Source: Owenia fusiformis (lineage: Eukaryota; Annelida; Polychaeta; Sabellida; Oweniidae). From it: a DNA stretch of 64,000 bases. The stretch lies in NCBI GenBank assembly GCA_903813345.2, contig CAIIXF020000002.1, positions 10,540,650 through 10,604,649 on the forward strand, read 5' to 3'. The notes under the pieces are model-generated. The model ran no database searches. It was given only the letters and a program-made list of their open reading frames with translations, and was not told where the DNA came from. Shown piece by piece: positions 53,954 to 64,000 of the stretch (positions are counted from its first letter, which is position 1; every line of letters starts with the position of its first letter). The position numbers and the translations under genes were made by a program.

Positions 53954-55662
53954 CTAAAAACATTGTTAGCATTTAAAGGCACATTCACCTCAAAGAGTTT
54001 CGATCACTTATCTTAGGAGTGACTCAAATTTGAAAAATAACATGTGGCCCTATTGAGGGTTGCAGCAAAATTCCGAACATGCACCCTGAAAAGATGTGTA
54101 TTATGTCTAGCTATAATGAGTGAATTCTCCTTTTCGCGGTTCGCTCTTTGAATCAGAACGTTCGCAAATATGCACCGAAAACGCACTCAAAAAGGACAAT
54201 TTGTCATTGCTTTAATAGTCAGTATACCGATTTTAATCAATAAAAGATTGTACAATGAACAACAAAATTCGGAAACGAGTACTATAGATTTGCTTTCGGG
54301 CCACTGAACAGATTGACCTAGATAATAGCGACGCGTCTTCTTTGGTCTACTGCTCAGTTGTTTGTGGGTTTTCAACATAACTCTATAATGTAATTTGAAG
54401 ATGAATACTTTTATTCAGTTGTTGCATCGATGTCGCAGTTTGTAGAGCGGTAAGATTGGCATGAAAGTATTGAAAGTCGAAGGGAATTGTTTTTTCCAAT
54501 ATGGCGACTAGTCTACTGATCACGTGACCTTCTCTTCCGGAATATTTTCTCACTTTTCAATCATCGTTTTCACCATGCTATGAATCAATGCAATGAAAAA
54601 AATAGCTGTTATATTAAGATTAATGAGAGATCAATCGTTTCTAATAATTTTTTCTGTACTCTCGTACGGGAATATGAACGAATAAATCGTTTGAAAAATA
54701 GGTGTGAAAATCCCCATGTTAAACCTATGAGGGAAAATAAGGAAGTATAAATTTGTACCTCCGCGAACTGCATCATGGGAAATATTTTGCCCCTATAAGG
54801 AAAGATTTTCGCGTCTTCTCTTTTGAAGAGGGAACAACGATTTCGAGAATTTGATGCTACATAACTTCTAGTATGGAATTTTGTATAATTAAATATCTAA
54901 AATAAATTATTACCACCTTGCAGGGCCTGTTCTAGGGGTTTTAGTACGAGTTGAGAAGGCATTTAAATTGCTATATTGACGTGAGCAATATTGTGTCGGG
55001 CGTTAATGACTTTAGTCGGGCAATAATGACATTATCCGCCCGGCTATGTTTCCCGGGAAAAGTGATATCGTTCAGTGCGTAAGATTTTCTATTTCAAATA
55101 TGCTATTTCAGCCCTGGTCATTAACGGTGGTAATAATAGTAATAACGTCATTTCTGCGGGCAAAATAGTGCCCTTGGTCCAATATTTCACTGTATTACAT
55201 ACCTAGCGAAGCATTTGTATGGAAGTCAATGGGAAAGTTAGCGAGCTATATCCACCGATATTGCCCGATTACCCTGATATAGCCCGCTTACCTCGTTTTG
55301 ATATTAGATTTCTTTAATAACCATGATAATATCATGACGTCACGTCATTGATACAAAGTAACCATGGGAACAAAGGCATGTTATACATCAGTTATGTCAC
55401 TATGACGTGAAATATGCCTTCGTTCTTGCCCTAATATAGAGCCTCCCAAGGTCGGCCTATATTGGGAGAACTCAGGCATATTTCACGTCATAGTGACATA
55501 ACCTCTAAATATTGCCCTTTGAAATGACGTTATTGTACTATTATTATTCAAAATCAGTACAATTAATTGGAAATATAATGAAGTAGACACTATATCTATA
55601 AACGATGACATGAACATGTGCCTTTCCAATATTTCGTCTTGCCTATTGCAAGTATGACTTAC
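53954..55662 (-). other. Intron 4
   Basis: No exon seen. Its left end holds a foldback element (about 55137-55540) described separately. The rest shows no recognisable structure. Confidence 0.45.
55137..55540. mobile_element. Nested foldback element
   Basis: Outer arms AATAACGTCATTTC and GAAATGACGTTATT are inverted. Inside, GTTATGTCACTATGACGTGA (about 55396) is mirrored by TCACGTCATAGTGACATAAC (about 55482). No coding frame. Confidence 0.7.
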
Positions 55663-55923
55663 TTGACAAAATTCCGACGTAATTTGGTGAGCCGTCAACT
55701 AACATAGTATCTTCAGATTGACATTTTAGAACGGTGCACTCTCCACTATCCTCATTGAAATTGTAGGCGTTGGCTTCATTATAACATGCATTGAAACGAC
55801 ACTTTAAATGATCAGTGCTACTATAGGAGTTCACAACAGGGCAGGATGACATCTTGTTGTCGGCTGGTATCGCTTTTGTTCGGTATCTTCTTTGGTATGG
55901 TCTACTGATCATGTTAGACCCAA
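55663..55923 (-). CDS. Exon 4: PAN/Apple module
   Basis: A 261-nt phase 1-1 exon with acceptor GCTTTAG and donor TCAA|GTAAGT. It reads MSSCPVVNSYSSTDHLKC, then FNACYNEANAYNFNEDSGEC and TVLKCQSED, a PAN pattern with the Y-x-F-N strand before the fourth cysteine. The 5' part is basic (RPYQRRYRTK). Confidence 0.75.
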
Positions 55924-56483
55924 CTAAAGCGGCAAATGTGGTCAGTTTAATTAATTTATAAATGCACAAATAAATTTTGATGAAAATGTTATGTTTAGGG
56001 GAAAAACGCACAAATAATGTTTAGTGAATGAATCAATTTTTGGCGATAAATACGCAATTATTTTTACAAAATGTACAAAGTATGAAATGTACAAAAAACG
56101 TTCGGTGGCTAAATATACAAAAATGTTGTTGGATAAATGCGCAAATGTTGTTTGGTGAATATATGTACAAATGGATTGTCATAAGTTAAAAAAGACATAC
56201 GCATGTTTATATTTAAGACCATAAAAAATTGTTGTAAAACCCAAATTCCGCTAACTGAATATACTCTCAAGAATAAGCAAGATCGATGGTCGATAGAGCC
56301 CTCGTTTTGCCAAAATCTATCGATTTTTTTTACTAGATCGTGTGGTTAAAAGTACGGATAACAGCGGTTTTTGCAAGAGAGTGCTGTTTGATCCCTACTT
56401 GTGATATTTAAAATAACGATGTAATTGTATTTTTATAATCAAATGACCCGTCATCATAATATAACCTCTTATAGCTTTCTCAC

Positions 56484-56628
56484 CTGATGGGGCACATCCA
56501 ATTATTTCAAATCTCATGGTTATATGTGCGTACCAAGTCCGAGGATTAATGCGGACTAATCTGGCTGGAACAGGTGGCTCAATAAAGTTAGTCACGTGGT
56601 CGTTGCGGTTCGTATTTCCTTGTAAAAC
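56484..56628 (-). CDS. Exon 3: C-terminal part of the first F5/8C domain
   Basis: It reads VLQGNTNRNDHVTNF, EPPVPARLVRINPRTWY and ITMRFEIIGC, the highly conserved discoidin end (F.GN.D...v.n.f..P..ARyvRi.P..w....R.E..GC). The start at 56628 uses acceptor GGCTAG in phase 0 and keeps the VLQG strand. A second acceptor at 56619-56620 (ACAAG, phase 1) would drop it. Donor TCAG|GTGAGA, phase 1. Confidence 0.82.
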
Positions 56629-56639
56629 CTAGCCAAACG

Positions 56640-56900
56640 TATAAGTCAATTAGTTAGAAGGTTTAAGCACCGGGCTCATTTCGCTAGAAGGTTTAAGCAT
56701 CGGACTTAATGCGTTTTGCTCCGAAGGTGTACATTCACCCTTAGAAGTTAGAATGTTTAAGCACCGGGGTCATTTAGTTACAAGGTTTAAGCACCGGACT
56801 TAATGCGTTTTGCTCCGAAAGTGTACATTTACCCTTAGAAGTTAGAATGTTTAAGCACCGATCTCATTTAGTTAGAAGGTTTAAGCACCGGGCTTTTATG
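56640..56900. repeat. Tandem repeat built on 'gaaggtttaagcaccggg'
   Basis: Units 'ttagaaggtttaagcaccg' and 'gcgttttgctccgaa.gtgta' alternate several times beside exon 3. No coding signal. Confidence 0.75.
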
Positions 56901-57945
56901 CTTTTTTAATTTTCAAACTAATAGCTTGAAAAGACAAGACGAAGACATACGTACCATATTATTAAGATTACAGAAGTTAGCTATAGTTTGGAGAATCCGA
57001 AATTGCCACCTAAGAATTTACCTTATACCTCAAATTCATAAAGAAATATCAGTTTTACACTTTCACACCAAAATGAAACAACCTGATCTATCGAACGATT
57101 TGGCTAGAAACGTATAGACACGACTTAATTTTGGAAATCTTAATTCCATGCTGCCTATATCATTCCGTATTGGTCGTTTTGTTTACATTAATGCGGAATA
57201 AAGAATTTTTTATGAAAAATGGTGACCTTGTTCTCCGGAAATAGAGATTATGTTTCACAGCAAGTTCGGACGATCATTTTTTAGCACATGCTCAAAGGAA
57301 AAGAAACACTTTTCTAGAGACAAAAATGCATCTCTGACGATAGAAAAATGAAAAAAGCCTAAGGTTCCCAACCTCAATTGTTGACATTTTCAAAAACATG
57401 AAAATGGGAAAAGCTGTCATTATCACGCTCGGTGATAGAACAAAATGAGAGAAAGTATACAGCTGAATTGCTAAATGAATAGGCGCAGTACATGGCAAAA
57501 TATGTTAGGTCTTCTGGTATTTTTTGAACTGATACGCTTTTAAGATATGAGATCTTTTAAAAAAGGCGCATCGTCACCAAAGTGCAAAATTTAATGTTTT
57601 CACTATAAATCAGGCATCAATAGTCTACATGACCTGTAATAAGTAGGTACAAGGGACGTTATGAGCACAACACTAATGACATTGCTTGCTTTTTTTTAAG
57701 TTAGTTCCCATGTGTTATACAAAAAATAATCGAAAAAATTAATATTGAACTGAGGGGGAGTGAACCGCTTTTGTGCCGTCCGCCTCCAGACTGAAAATGA
57801 TAAACAATTTTCGAAATCATATATTTCTTTTACATTTACTTTTATATATAGATTTCAAATATGACATAACTTTGACTAAATTTTGAATATCTAATAATGT
57901 GAACCAAGATTATATCTACTCGCATCTTGTGTATTGTCTACTTGC
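56901..57945 (-). other. Intron 2, nothing further recognised
   Basis: AT-rich, no exon or clear repeat border seen. Confidence 0.4.
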
Positions 57946-58120
57946 CGTTCCGTACTCTTCCAAATTGTTCTCATTTTGACCGTAGAGAACTTTATATGAT
58001 GTAACCCATTCATCATCAGTAGTGCATCCTTGGGTGACAACCCCAGTCACTGTCATTATTTGGCCAAGATCGACTTGTATCCATTGGTTTTGATCTTTGT
58101 CCTTTGAACTCCATCCTCCC
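57946..58120 (-). CDS. Exon 2: middle part of the first F5/8C domain
   Basis: The start is in phase 2 after acceptor ATTCTAG, so exon 1's TG plus G gives a Trp. It reads GGWSSKDKDQNQWIQVDLGQ, then VTGVVTQGCTTDDEWVTSYK, the heart of a discoidin domain. The end is notable. A GC donor (ACG|GCAAGT) at 57946 keeps phase 0 and the conserved VLQGN of exon 3. The only GT nearby (GCAA|GTAGAC, end 57942) is phase 1. Confidence 0.82.
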
Positions 58121-58212
58121 CTAGAATTAATGGCTTGTAGTATTCTATGCATTTAATTACGTCTGTTTGGAAATACTTTCTGTAGAACCGTGTATTGTAT
58201 GGTGTTTAAACT

Positions 58213-59012
58213 GCTTCTTTATTCGGTACATTAATATTTCATAAATACCAAATAAAACAAACAATTTACCAAACCTTTACCCAATCTATCGAATGTTTTT
58301 TTATTTTATCAAATGTAATAATCTATACAATTTATATTCGCTAAATAGTTTCACTTGTTCTTTGTATTGACATTCACATTTGATATTTATACATGTATTT
58401 GTGTGATGCAGCGAATCAATTTGTTTTCCTTAACGCACGTATAATTCAATTAATTATTTGTACATTCGGTATTTAAATTATTTATATTCGGTAAATACCG
58501 AATGCCACATTCGATAAATTTCGTTATTTTTCGATAATTTACGAGACTTTCAGTCACGTAATATATTTGTACGATGCAGAATAGCTGCGCGGCCATTTTG
58601 CAAATCTCGAAGTCACGTGACAAAATATCGAACAACAACGCAAGTTATCGAATATTACTTTATTGCATTCGGTAAATAGCAAATTAGCTTTCGGTAAAAT
58701 GCATTAACTATGTCATAGAAAAATAAACCATTTGGTAAATATAGGCAAACTTATTTCGGTAGGGTTCAAATAGAAATTCAATATTGTGCATATAATGTGT
58801 TACTCTTAAGGAATACCATAACAATTTACGCAAAAATATCATTTAACGAATGAAATATGTAATTTAATGCACATAGTTTTAAGTGATTGGCTATTTTGAA
58901 AACTTAATTTGCTGTAACAAACAAATAAACGTTTTTACCGAATAAAAAAATGATTTAGCGAATATAAATATTTCATATATCGAATATATTCGAATTCAAT
59001 GAATAAAGAAGC
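58213..59012. mobile_element. 800-bp AT-rich inverted-repeat element
   Basis: The ends GCTTCTTTATTC and GAATAAAGAAGC are exact inverted repeats. The inside repeats 'attcggtaaata' and 'cgaat' motifs on both strands. No transposase frame. It lies in intron 1. Confidence 0.7.
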
Positions 59013-59498
59013 AAAAATAATGCCATAGTATTGTTTTCATATGTTATTAAGCTTTTGATGTTATGTTAATGTTCTGATCAATGATTGAAACTAGGCGCCT
59101 ATGAATAAAGCAAGGGTCAAACTAAATGTGAAGGTAAAAAATATTTGATTTTTTATATAAATAAATGAAAGTCTATTTCTGACTTCTTTGCTCATTTATA
59201 TTAAATAAAAGACGGGATATGCATCTCAATATTCACTGCAACCCTCAACATGGGTGTTTTCTTGTTTTTGGATTTTGTCCCTTGTCTTCTCGATTTACAC
59301 TACAGCCCAGATAGGTGTAATTTGTCGCAAGAATACGGTTCGAATTTGTAACACAGAATCTTTTCTGTCCAAGTGTGTAGAGTGTAGAATTTCTAGGAGA
59401 ATTTCATTATCATTATGTAATCCATGAACCATAACTGCAAGTTTTGAATCATTTACATTTCTCTAAATTGAATTTTTTCGAAAGAAGTAGAGACATAC

Positions 59499-59631
59499 CA
59501 GTTGGGAGTATCTAGTCTAGCTTTTGCTGTACCATAATATGCGTCATTATCATTATTTACCCCCGAAGCTGTTATCTTTGAATCGTCAACATAGTAAATA
59601 TTTCCAGATACCAGCGGTTCTATACAGGAAT
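59499..59631 (-). CDS. Exon 1 of those visible: start of the first F5/8C domain
   Basis: A 133-nt exon, phase 1 to phase 2, with acceptor GTTTTAAAG and donor AACTG|GTATGT. It reads SCIEPLVSGNIYY, DDSKITASG and YYGTAKARLDTPN, the opening of an F5/8C domain (C..PL..g.I....i.AS....~~a~ARL). It begins in phase 1, so at least one more exon lies to the right, probably outside the window. Confidence 0.82.
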
Positions 59632-59665
59632 CTTTAAAACAGTAAGAAGTCAGATGTTACCCTAC

Positions 59666-60462
59666 TATCACACCAAACTAGTTCTCACTACGTTCTCGAA
59701 AACGGGCTTCAACTGTGTACGAACTGACTGGACGTACTTAGAACCGTTTGGGGTCTATTTACAAACTTCATCGAACGTACTCGAACGGGTAGGTCCTCTA
59801 GAACTTAGAACATGCTCAAAATGTTCTCTTGGTCGTCACGTTCTAAAATTAGAACGAGTGACAACGTACTAACGACGAGCTGGACGCACTACGAACGGAA
59901 CCGTTGTACTTCAATCCTACTAGGGACGTTTTAACAACGAGTTGAACTGTCTGAGGACGTATTGAGAACGAGGTAGAACTAACTGCAAACGGGTTTAAAC
60001 TGATTAAGAACGTATTTAAAACTGCTTATGAACGAGTTAGCAAAAATATAGCTATCACACCAAACAAGTTGCCACTGCGTTCTTCAAAACTGGTTCTAAA
60101 CTGTGTGCGAACGGAATGAACGTAGCTGCAACTTTCTAATGTCTATTTACGAACTTCATGAACGTTCTCAAACGAGAAGGTGATTTTAGAATTTTGAATC
60201 GATTCAAAATTTGATGGCGACCATACCGTTCTGTAATCAGGTCATGATGACCTTCTAGACTAAGGAACGCGTTATACGACGTTGCACACCGACCTGGTGA
60301 GACCTGAACGAACTGCGAATGAGATGGACGTATTGAAGACTGTTTATGAACGAAGTAGCTAATTATTTTAGACATATTTCCCGACCACAGCCAGATTGAG
60401 CCCGTTTTACGACTTTTTCGTAGGACTGGCAAGAACGGGTAAGAACTAGTTTGGTGTGATAG
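59666..60462. mobile_element. ~800-bp inverted-repeat element with CGAACG/AACGAG-type internal repeats
   Basis: The ends CTATCACACCAAACTAGTTC and GAACTAGTTTGGTGTGATAG are perfect inverted repeats. The start motif recurs internally near 60053. Short words such as 'gaacg' and 'cgtact' recur on both strands. Frames inside are not genes. Confidence 0.8.
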
Positions 60463-60550
60463 GGGGTTTACAAGATTTATCTTCCATTTTAATTCATAAA
60501 GTAATTGTTTTTATGTTTTAATAGCACAATCATTAGTTTATTTTATAAAT

Positions 60551-63352
60551 ATTTTTCAAGCAACTGAAAATGATCTATTTGTTCAATCGTTTTAGAGTCA
60601 GGCCCAGTAACTAAGTCAACATTCGAAAATAAAAATCTCAAAAATCGTACATTTTTGATTTCCAAAATGATTTGTGAGGTGGTTTTAAAGATGATACACA
60701 TTTCAACGTTTTAATTTTGAGTATATCTCGAATCCGTTCTCAACAAATCGTTCGCAAAATAAGTATTCGAAATGTTTCAGTTCGGGGTGATAAAAGTACG
60801 TTAAGATATACCACTCCTTAACAAATTCCTTTGAGAGAAATATATAAAATCAAAAGCATATTCTTCTTATTTACTCACTGGTTTATGCCTTTGAATGTAA
60901 CATAAGTAAATAATTCTGTTTTAAATGATTTTGAAAACGTTGTTATCTAGAGGTGCCATTTATTATAATTGAGCAACAAATCGAACATTTTGTATTTTTA
61001 AATTGAAGTTTCTCGGAATACAACATTACTGACGACGATTTATTTATTATTATTATCTTTTCTTTCAAGGGAAGACTCCATGATAGTAAAATATCAATCT
61101 AACTCTCTGAAAAATTATGGATTAGGACCCAAGCTTGATACTTTTTTTAAGATGTAAGGCTTATTTTCTAAAAGAGGATCTTGTTTTTCTCAATTTAAAT
61201 ATATCACAAGTTTCTTCTACACTATATTAATTACTTCTGAAAAGGGGATGGGTATTGAAATTCGAATAAGTTAAAGACTAGATTTCCCATGTTATTTTCC
61301 CATAGGGAAAAGTCATGCTATCCATAGTTTCAGCATGATTTTGTTCACCGAAAATTGATATCTTCAAAACTAGACTTTCAATACCAATCTACTTTGAAGA
61401 TGTTTTAGACTGTTTTTGATTAATCTTTTCATGCAATAAAAATCAGAAAAAAGAAGATCCTCTTTTGAGCAAATAAGTTCAACATTTTGAAAAAATTGTT
61501 GACGTGGGGTCCCTATTTATCATTTTTCGAATAGTTCGATTGATATCTTTATCATCATGGGGACTTCACTTGAAAGAAAACATATTGGTTTAATAAAAAC
61601 CACTGTATTTATGCCTAGAAAGTATTCCTGGTGAAAGATATGACCGTCTAAAATCACTTGCAATACTGCACATGCACCTTTGGAGAGGTAAGCTATAAAT
61701 TCAAACAAAAGTTCAAACTAGCCGCTACTATTTCGATTACAAAACGAAATTTCCATTCCCGGGGAGCACTTTTGTTACACTTTGCAGGAGGATTCTTGAA
61801 ATATCGTTTGAATTTTCACAAGTTGTTTCTTGCATTTTTATTGCTTTATTTGAGCCTCATCTAAAATCATAATCAAATGCGATACCAAAATTATTAATTA
61901 AAATGAAACATTAGACTCACCAGGTTAGATGATAAAGCGTTTAGAGCATTTATGCTTTGAGTTAAAATATGGATATTTATATAAATGTAAGTCGGTATGT
62001 ATTCGACAATCAATGTCCACATATGATGTATGCATCAACAAGTGACCTGAATATCAATTTGTGACCATCACATTTGGCTTACGAAAATTAAGTTGGAAGT
62101 TACCATGGAAGGAGATTAACGAAGACGTCAATCACATGCATTCAAATATCCGAATGACGTCAAGTATTAACAATACACTTTTCGTGCATTTCGAACAAGG
62201 CAGGGTTCTGTGATCCAGCAATATGCATTCCGAAAGAAAAACTTCACACATATAAAAAAAAATTCATTGAGTGGGAGATTACATTCGAAATTACAACTTT
62301 CAAAATATTTGCTCCAACCGTGAATTATGAGAACTTGAAGGATGTTGTTGAAAAAATTCATTATGGTTGGTTCATGATAAGAAATGACAAAAACATGTAT
62401 CCTTTGAAGTAGGGGTATACAGGGACATAGGGAAAATTCAGAAACGACCACGTGCAGTATGGCAAGTGATTTTAGATGGTCATAACTTTCAACATGAGTA
62501 CTTTCTTGGCATACATACAGTGGTTTTTATTAAAACAATATGTTTTCTTTCAAGTGAAGTACCCATGATGTTAAAAATATCAATCGAACAATTCGAAAAA
62601 TTATGAATAGGGACCCAATGTCAACATTTTTTTCAAAATATTGAACCTATTTACTCAAAAGAGGATCTTCCTTTGAAAGATGAAGAACATGGGGTCTAAA
62701 ACATCTTCAAAAATATAATTGTATTGAAAGTCTAACTTTGAAGGTATCAATTTTCGATGACCAAAATGATGCTGAAAACAATGGATAGCACGAGTTTTCC
62801 CTATGAGAAAATAACATGGGATATGTGTTTTTTAACTTTAACGCATTTCAATACGCATCCCCTTTTAAGAAATTGTTCATAAAATAAACTTTTGATATGT
62901 TTAAATTGAGAAAAGCAAGATCCTCTTTTTTGAAAATAAGCCTAACATTTTTTAAAAAGTGCACGGGTGGGCCTTAATCCATAATTTTTCAGAGAGTTGG
63001 ATTGATATTTTTATCATCATGTGTACTTCATTTGAAAGAAAACATATTGTTTTCATAAAAACTACTGTATTTATGCAGAGAAAGTACTCATGTTGAAAGA
63101 ATATGACCGTCTAAAACCACTTGCCATACTGCACGTGTGGTCTTTTAGGCCATATCTTAAAGATTGCTTCACCAATATGTGACAGAACTTCAAAATTATC
63201 ATTTACACGTTTGCTGATAGGGATATTGAAAATCATTCTCAGTAAATATTGATGAACATACGAATTTCGAATGTTGACTTAATTAGTGAATCTGACTGTT
63301 TAGTCTATATGATGTTATAACCATTAGAACAATTTTCAGTTGCTTGAAAAAG
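60551..63352. mobile_element. 2.8 kb complex of nested inverted repeats
   Basis: The outer arms share TTTTTCAAGCAACTGAAAAT (about 60552-60572) and its complement (about 63331-63351), then AAGTCAACATTCGAAA in each arm. Two foldback units lie inside: a truncated one at about 61062-61680 and a complete one at 62446-63142. No transposase frame was found. Confidence 0.7.
62446..63142. mobile_element. ~700-bp foldback unit with ~170-bp arms
   Basis: The left arm starts CACGTGCAGTATGGCAAGTG and the right arm ends with its complement. Both contain 'aacatatgttttctttcaa'-type and 'aaaaatatcaatc' stretches in mirrored order. The unit at 61062-61680 has the same right arm but a shortened left arm. Confidence 0.75.
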
Positions 63353-63421
63353 ATTTATTTGATTAAGTTTAAAATAAATCGAAATATTGCAAAATTAAAT
63401 CATTTTGTTATTTTGTATATA

Positions 63422-64000
63422 CGAGGGGCGATCAATAAGTAATGGAAGCTTTTTTACAAAGATACTTTTTATAGACCAATCAATTTGATTTTCCTACCAA
63501 TGATACATCATTCAATTATCTATCAATTCTGAAGGTTTGAAGGCAAGATATATAATACATAATAATATATCCTTATTTCCATGAAGGAGGTACAAGTACC
63601 CCGGGAACAACATTTACGTCACATATTCAGTTTTTAGCCAGTGGCATATTTCAGTTAGATTTGAATTTCTTTATATGGATCAAGTGTTGTGATGTTTGAA
63701 ATATTTTGCTGACTGGTAACACTTCAACTGTAAGTATTTTGATGTCAAACTGTTGTATGGTCAGAGTTTGCAGGTGAAATTGATAAAGCATTTTGGAAGA
63801 AGGGGTTGGTGAGAGAAGGGAACAACCTACTCTATATGGACAATGCACCTCCCCACAGACCTCAAAATGTTCAGAATACAAAATCCCTCGACCTCAATAT
63901 TGAGCCCTTGGCCAATGCACCATTTTGTCCAGATCTGCCCACACGTGACTTATTTATTTCTATACCACTTATTTCTATCATAAAAGGACGCAGGTTTAAT
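63422..64000 (+). mobile_element. Mariner-like element, left end with transposase relic (runs off window)
   Basis: After TA (63420-63421) it begins CGAGGGGCGATCAATAAGTA, a mariner-type end. From about 63770 to 63955 the plus strand reads a decayed catalytic segment: LYMDNAPPHRPQNVQN, then NAPFCPDLPTRDLF (compare the family's DNAPaHra... and PPYSPDLAPcDfflF). Confidence 0.8.

Larger units (their letters stand above)
5368..59631 (-). other. Gene span: giant mosaic type I membrane protein, at least 27 exons
   Basis: Twenty-seven minus-strand exons with good AG/GT borders can be joined without a stop into about 3,150 codons. All junctions are phase 1 except those inside the two F5/8C domains. 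The product would carry F5/8C, PAN, kringle, WSC, laminin-G-like, CCP and lectin-like modules, then 13 CCPs, a stalk, a transmembrane helix and a short tail: an adhesion or recognition receptor. Exon borders come from reading splice signals and phase by eye, with no transcript support. The first exon is missing, because the first exon seen starts in phase 1. A split into two genes near 38.2 kb is possible. The 19.5 kb intron at 13169-32652 holds the retroelement. Confidence 0.65.

Noticed and set aside
60136-60432. 98-codon minus frame
   Set aside because: It lies inside the 59666-60462 inverted-repeat element and shows no domain or splice context.

Overview
This window is animal genomic DNA: AT-rich, intron-rich and full of transposons. 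It codes for mosaic extracellular proteins built from sushi/CCP, PAN/Apple, kringle, WSC, laminin-G-like and discoidin (F5/8C) modules. That module set points to an invertebrate, probably marine, but the sequence does not separate a mollusc from an echinoderm, hemichordate or amphioxus. I see no tRNA, rRNA or CRISPR.

Host genes. Almost the whole window is covered by one minus-strand gene, read here as 27 exons from 59631 down to the stop at 5368. Nearly all splice junctions are phase 1, so modules can be joined in frame. The order is: discoidin (3 exons), PAN, discoidin (2), PAN (2), kringle, WSC (2), kringle (2), PAN, PAN, laminin-G-like, CCP, fucolectin-like discoidin (2), CCP, laminin-G-like, SUEL-lectin-like, half of a fucolectin-like module, an unnamed GDV(I/L)G module (2), the other half of the fucolectin-like module, then a 3.3 kb last exon. 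That last exon carries 13 CCP modules, a Ser-Gly-rich insert, a stalk, one membrane span and a short tail. The start lies beyond the right edge, unless a second gene begins near 38.2 kb. A second minus-strand gene begins at 1059 with a signal peptide and a PAN domain and runs off the left edge.

Retroelement. Positions 15393-32594 hold a 17.2 kb Ty3/Gypsy-class endogenous-retrovirus-like element in the gene's largest intron. It has three 401-bp LTRs that look identical by eye, and intact gag, pol (with chromodomain) and env. Gag and pol are joined by a textbook -1 frameshift signal. The outer LTRs face minus with a 4-bp target duplication (CTTT). A third LTR faces plus, and its own target duplication (CTAG) has been split so that the coding part is inverted relative to the outer LTRs. 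This fits either autointegration plus recombination, or a nested solo LTR plus inversion.

Other mobile DNA. The introns hold several mariner-like relics (3.8, 13.2, 45.9 and 63.4 kb) and a LINE 3' fragment (1.4 kb). They also hold many non-autonomous inverted-repeat elements, including a G-rich TTA-flanked foldback family and a 2.8 kb nested foldback complex, plus a Helitron/pearl-like repeat with an internal minisatellite and several other minisatellites.
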